A DNA stretch of 64,000 nucleotides, from contig JAHJHT010000008.1 of assembly GCA_018823835.1 (NCBI GenBank), forward strand, positions 248,001 to 312,000, in the 5' to 3' direction. The position numbers and the translations under genes are program-made. Below, piece after piece: positions 62,911 through 64,000 of the stretch (its first letter is position 1; every line of letters starts with the position of its first letter). Origin of the DNA: Alphaproteobacteria bacterium. GTDB lineage: Bacteria > Pseudomonadota > Alphaproteobacteria > Rhizobiales > Rhizobiaceae. The notes under the pieces are model-generated. The model saw only the letters and a list, made by a program, of their open reading frames with translations, did not search any database and was not told the origin of the DNA.

Positions 62911-64000
62911 GGAAGCTCACCACGAGGTTGCCATGCACATCCGGTTCTGCCGTCGCACCGGGCGGAATGGTAAAGGTGGTATCGGGGCTCTCGAAGATTG
63001 CGGGCCCCTCGACCGGGCCTGCAATGCCATGCCGGTCATAGACCGGCGTCGGCACCGGCCCGGCGTCAGCCTCGAAACGCACGGCCCGTTGCGAAACGGG
63101 GGTCGCGCTGCCCTTGGCGTTCCGTCTCAGCGCGGCTTCGCGATGGCCTGCAATCGGCCAGTGGGCGCGCATGCGCAGGTTGACGCTCTCGATGCCGTCC
63201 GACGACACATAGCCGAACATGTCCTCGTAGGCGGCGATGAAGCTAGCGTTCAGATCGTCGACCGAGAGGCCGTCGGCAAAGGGATCGAGGCTGATCTGCA
63301 GTTCCGAATCCTGGCCGGCAAAGCGCATGTCGAGTTCGAAGCCAAAATGAATGGCGTCGGTGTCGAAGCCTTCCTCGCGCAGTTCGCGGACCGCCTGATC
63401 ACGCAACGATACGGCCGTTAGGCGCAGTGCCGCTGGGTCGATCCGTCCCGGCTCGTGCGCGAAGGAGCGGATGAAGAAATACTCGACCGCGGCGTCCAGC
63501 ATGCCCGAAGCGGTGAACACGCCGGGTTCGGGCGGCAGCACGACCGTGCGGATGCCGACGCTGCGGGCCAGGTCGCAGGCGTGATTTGGACCGGCGCCAC
63601 CGAAGGCGAAGAGTACGAAGTCGCGGGGATCCTGTCCCCGCTCCACGGTGACGGCGCGAATGGCTCGCGACATGTTGGAATTGGCGATCGCCCGCATCCC
63701 GAGCGCGGCCTCGATCAGTGTCAGACCCGCCGGTCCTGCGACATGCCTTTCGATCGCGGCGGCGGCGAGGTCCACCGACAGTGCCATGCTGCCACCGGCC
63801 AACTGGTCGGGCAGGTAGCCGAGCACCAGATTGGCGTCGGTCAGCGTCGGTCGGTCGCCGCCGGCACCATAACAGGCCGGTCCGGGGCTGGCGCCGGCGG
63901 AGTGGGGGCCGACCGAGATCAGGCCGCCCTCGTCGACCTGGGCGATGGAGCCGGCGCCATTGCCGATCTCGGCGACGTCCACGGTCGGCACCCGCATCAG
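62903..64000 (-). CDS. Hydantoinase A/oxoprolinase-family protein, 3' part
   Basis: The coding frame runs off the right window edge, so only the C-terminal 365 residues or so are seen. They contain GNGAGSIAQVDEGGLISVGPHSAGASPGPACYG, read across the start of the fragment, and RDFVLFAFGGAGPNHACDLAR, both typical of HyuA (PF01968). The remainder is the C-terminal domain. The start lies beyond the window. It overlaps hydantoinase B by 8 bp and forms the two-subunit enzyme with it. Confidence 0.9.
   Translation of the reverse strand: MMRVPTVDVAEIGNGAGSIAQVDEGGLISVGPHSAGASPGPACYGAGGDRPTLTDANLVLGYLPDQLAGGSMALSVDLAAAAIERHVAGPAGLTLIEAALGMRAIANSNMSRAIRAVTVERGQDPRDFVLFAFGGAGPNHACDLARSVGIRTVVLPPEPGVFTASGMLDAAVEYFFIRSFAHEPGRIDPAALRLTAVSLRDQAVRELREEGFDTDAIHFGFELDMRFAGQDSELQISLDPFADGLSVDDLNASFIAAYEDMFGYVSSDGIESVNLRMRAHWPIAGHREAALRRNAKGSATPVSQRAVRFEADAGPVPTPVYDRHGIAGPVEGPAIFESPDTTFTIPPGATAEPDVHGNLVVSFRD

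Overview
The window is a GC-rich, densely coding stretch of a bacterial chromosome or large replicon. It looks like an alphaproteobacterium of the Hyphomicrobiales (rhizobia and relatives, Mesorhizobium-like). This rests on the pcaCHGB/pobA layout, LpsL-type UDP-glucuronate epimerase, Ku, DUF3606 and DUF6894 small proteins, and the many ABC and TRAP sugar or acid uptake operons. The taxonomic call is inference from gene content. No rRNA, tRNA, CRISPR array, prophage or insertion sequence was seen.

Layout. (1) 1-2951: the end of an unknown gene, then a three-gene cyclic-nucleotide module: a lone cNMP-binding domain protein, an MBL-fold hydrolase and a membrane adenylate/guanylate cyclase. (2) 2982-13648: a surface-glycan locus. 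A six-gene minus-strand operon holds two GT28-like and two GT4 glycosyltransferases, a histidine phosphatase and a polysaccharide deacetylase. The divergent plus-strand operon holds a polysaccharide-lyase-like protein, an FkbM methyltransferase, a UDP-GlcA 4-epimerase and a nucleotide-sugar dehydrogenase. (3) 13697-21918: minus-strand sugar uptake and oxidation genes (ROK regulator, RbsABC-type transporter, SDR, GNAT, aldo/keto reductase, UxaA dehydratase). (4) 22064-23628: RidA plus a D-threonine-aldolase-like PLP enzyme. (5) 23690-37128: protocatechuate and 4-hydroxybenzoate degradation (pcaB, G, H, C; pobA; pcaI, J, F; an IclR regulator) around a MarR regulator, a TRAP transporter and a ThDP enzyme. 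pcaD is not visible. (6) 37229-41800: a mandelate-racemase-type enolase, SodC, a Crp/Fnr regulator, several small proteins and Ku. (7) 41924-52987: a DeoR-controlled ABC transporter with two different ATPases, linked to DhaK, DhaL, an LsrF homologue, a second DhnA-type aldolase and an SDR. (8) 53092-64000: an orphan sialyltransferase-like protein, then an acid-sugar-type catabolic cluster (second UxaA, tautomerase, two DapA-family enzymes, class II aldolase, AldA-like dehydrogenase, SDR, hydantoinase B and the end of hydantoinase A).

How the parts work together. Regions 3, 5, 7 and 8 follow one logic: uptake, then oxidation, dehydration or phosphorylation, then carbon-carbon cleavage to central metabolites, with a local regulator and palindromes in the control regions (no regulator is visible for region 8). 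The most unusual assembly is region 7. It joins a DHA-kinase pair to an LsrF thiolase with the AI-2 pathway lysine conserved, but has no LsrK, LsrG, LsrR or LsrB. It is fed by an ABC importer whose two ATPases carry complementary defects that fall in the same composite ATP site.
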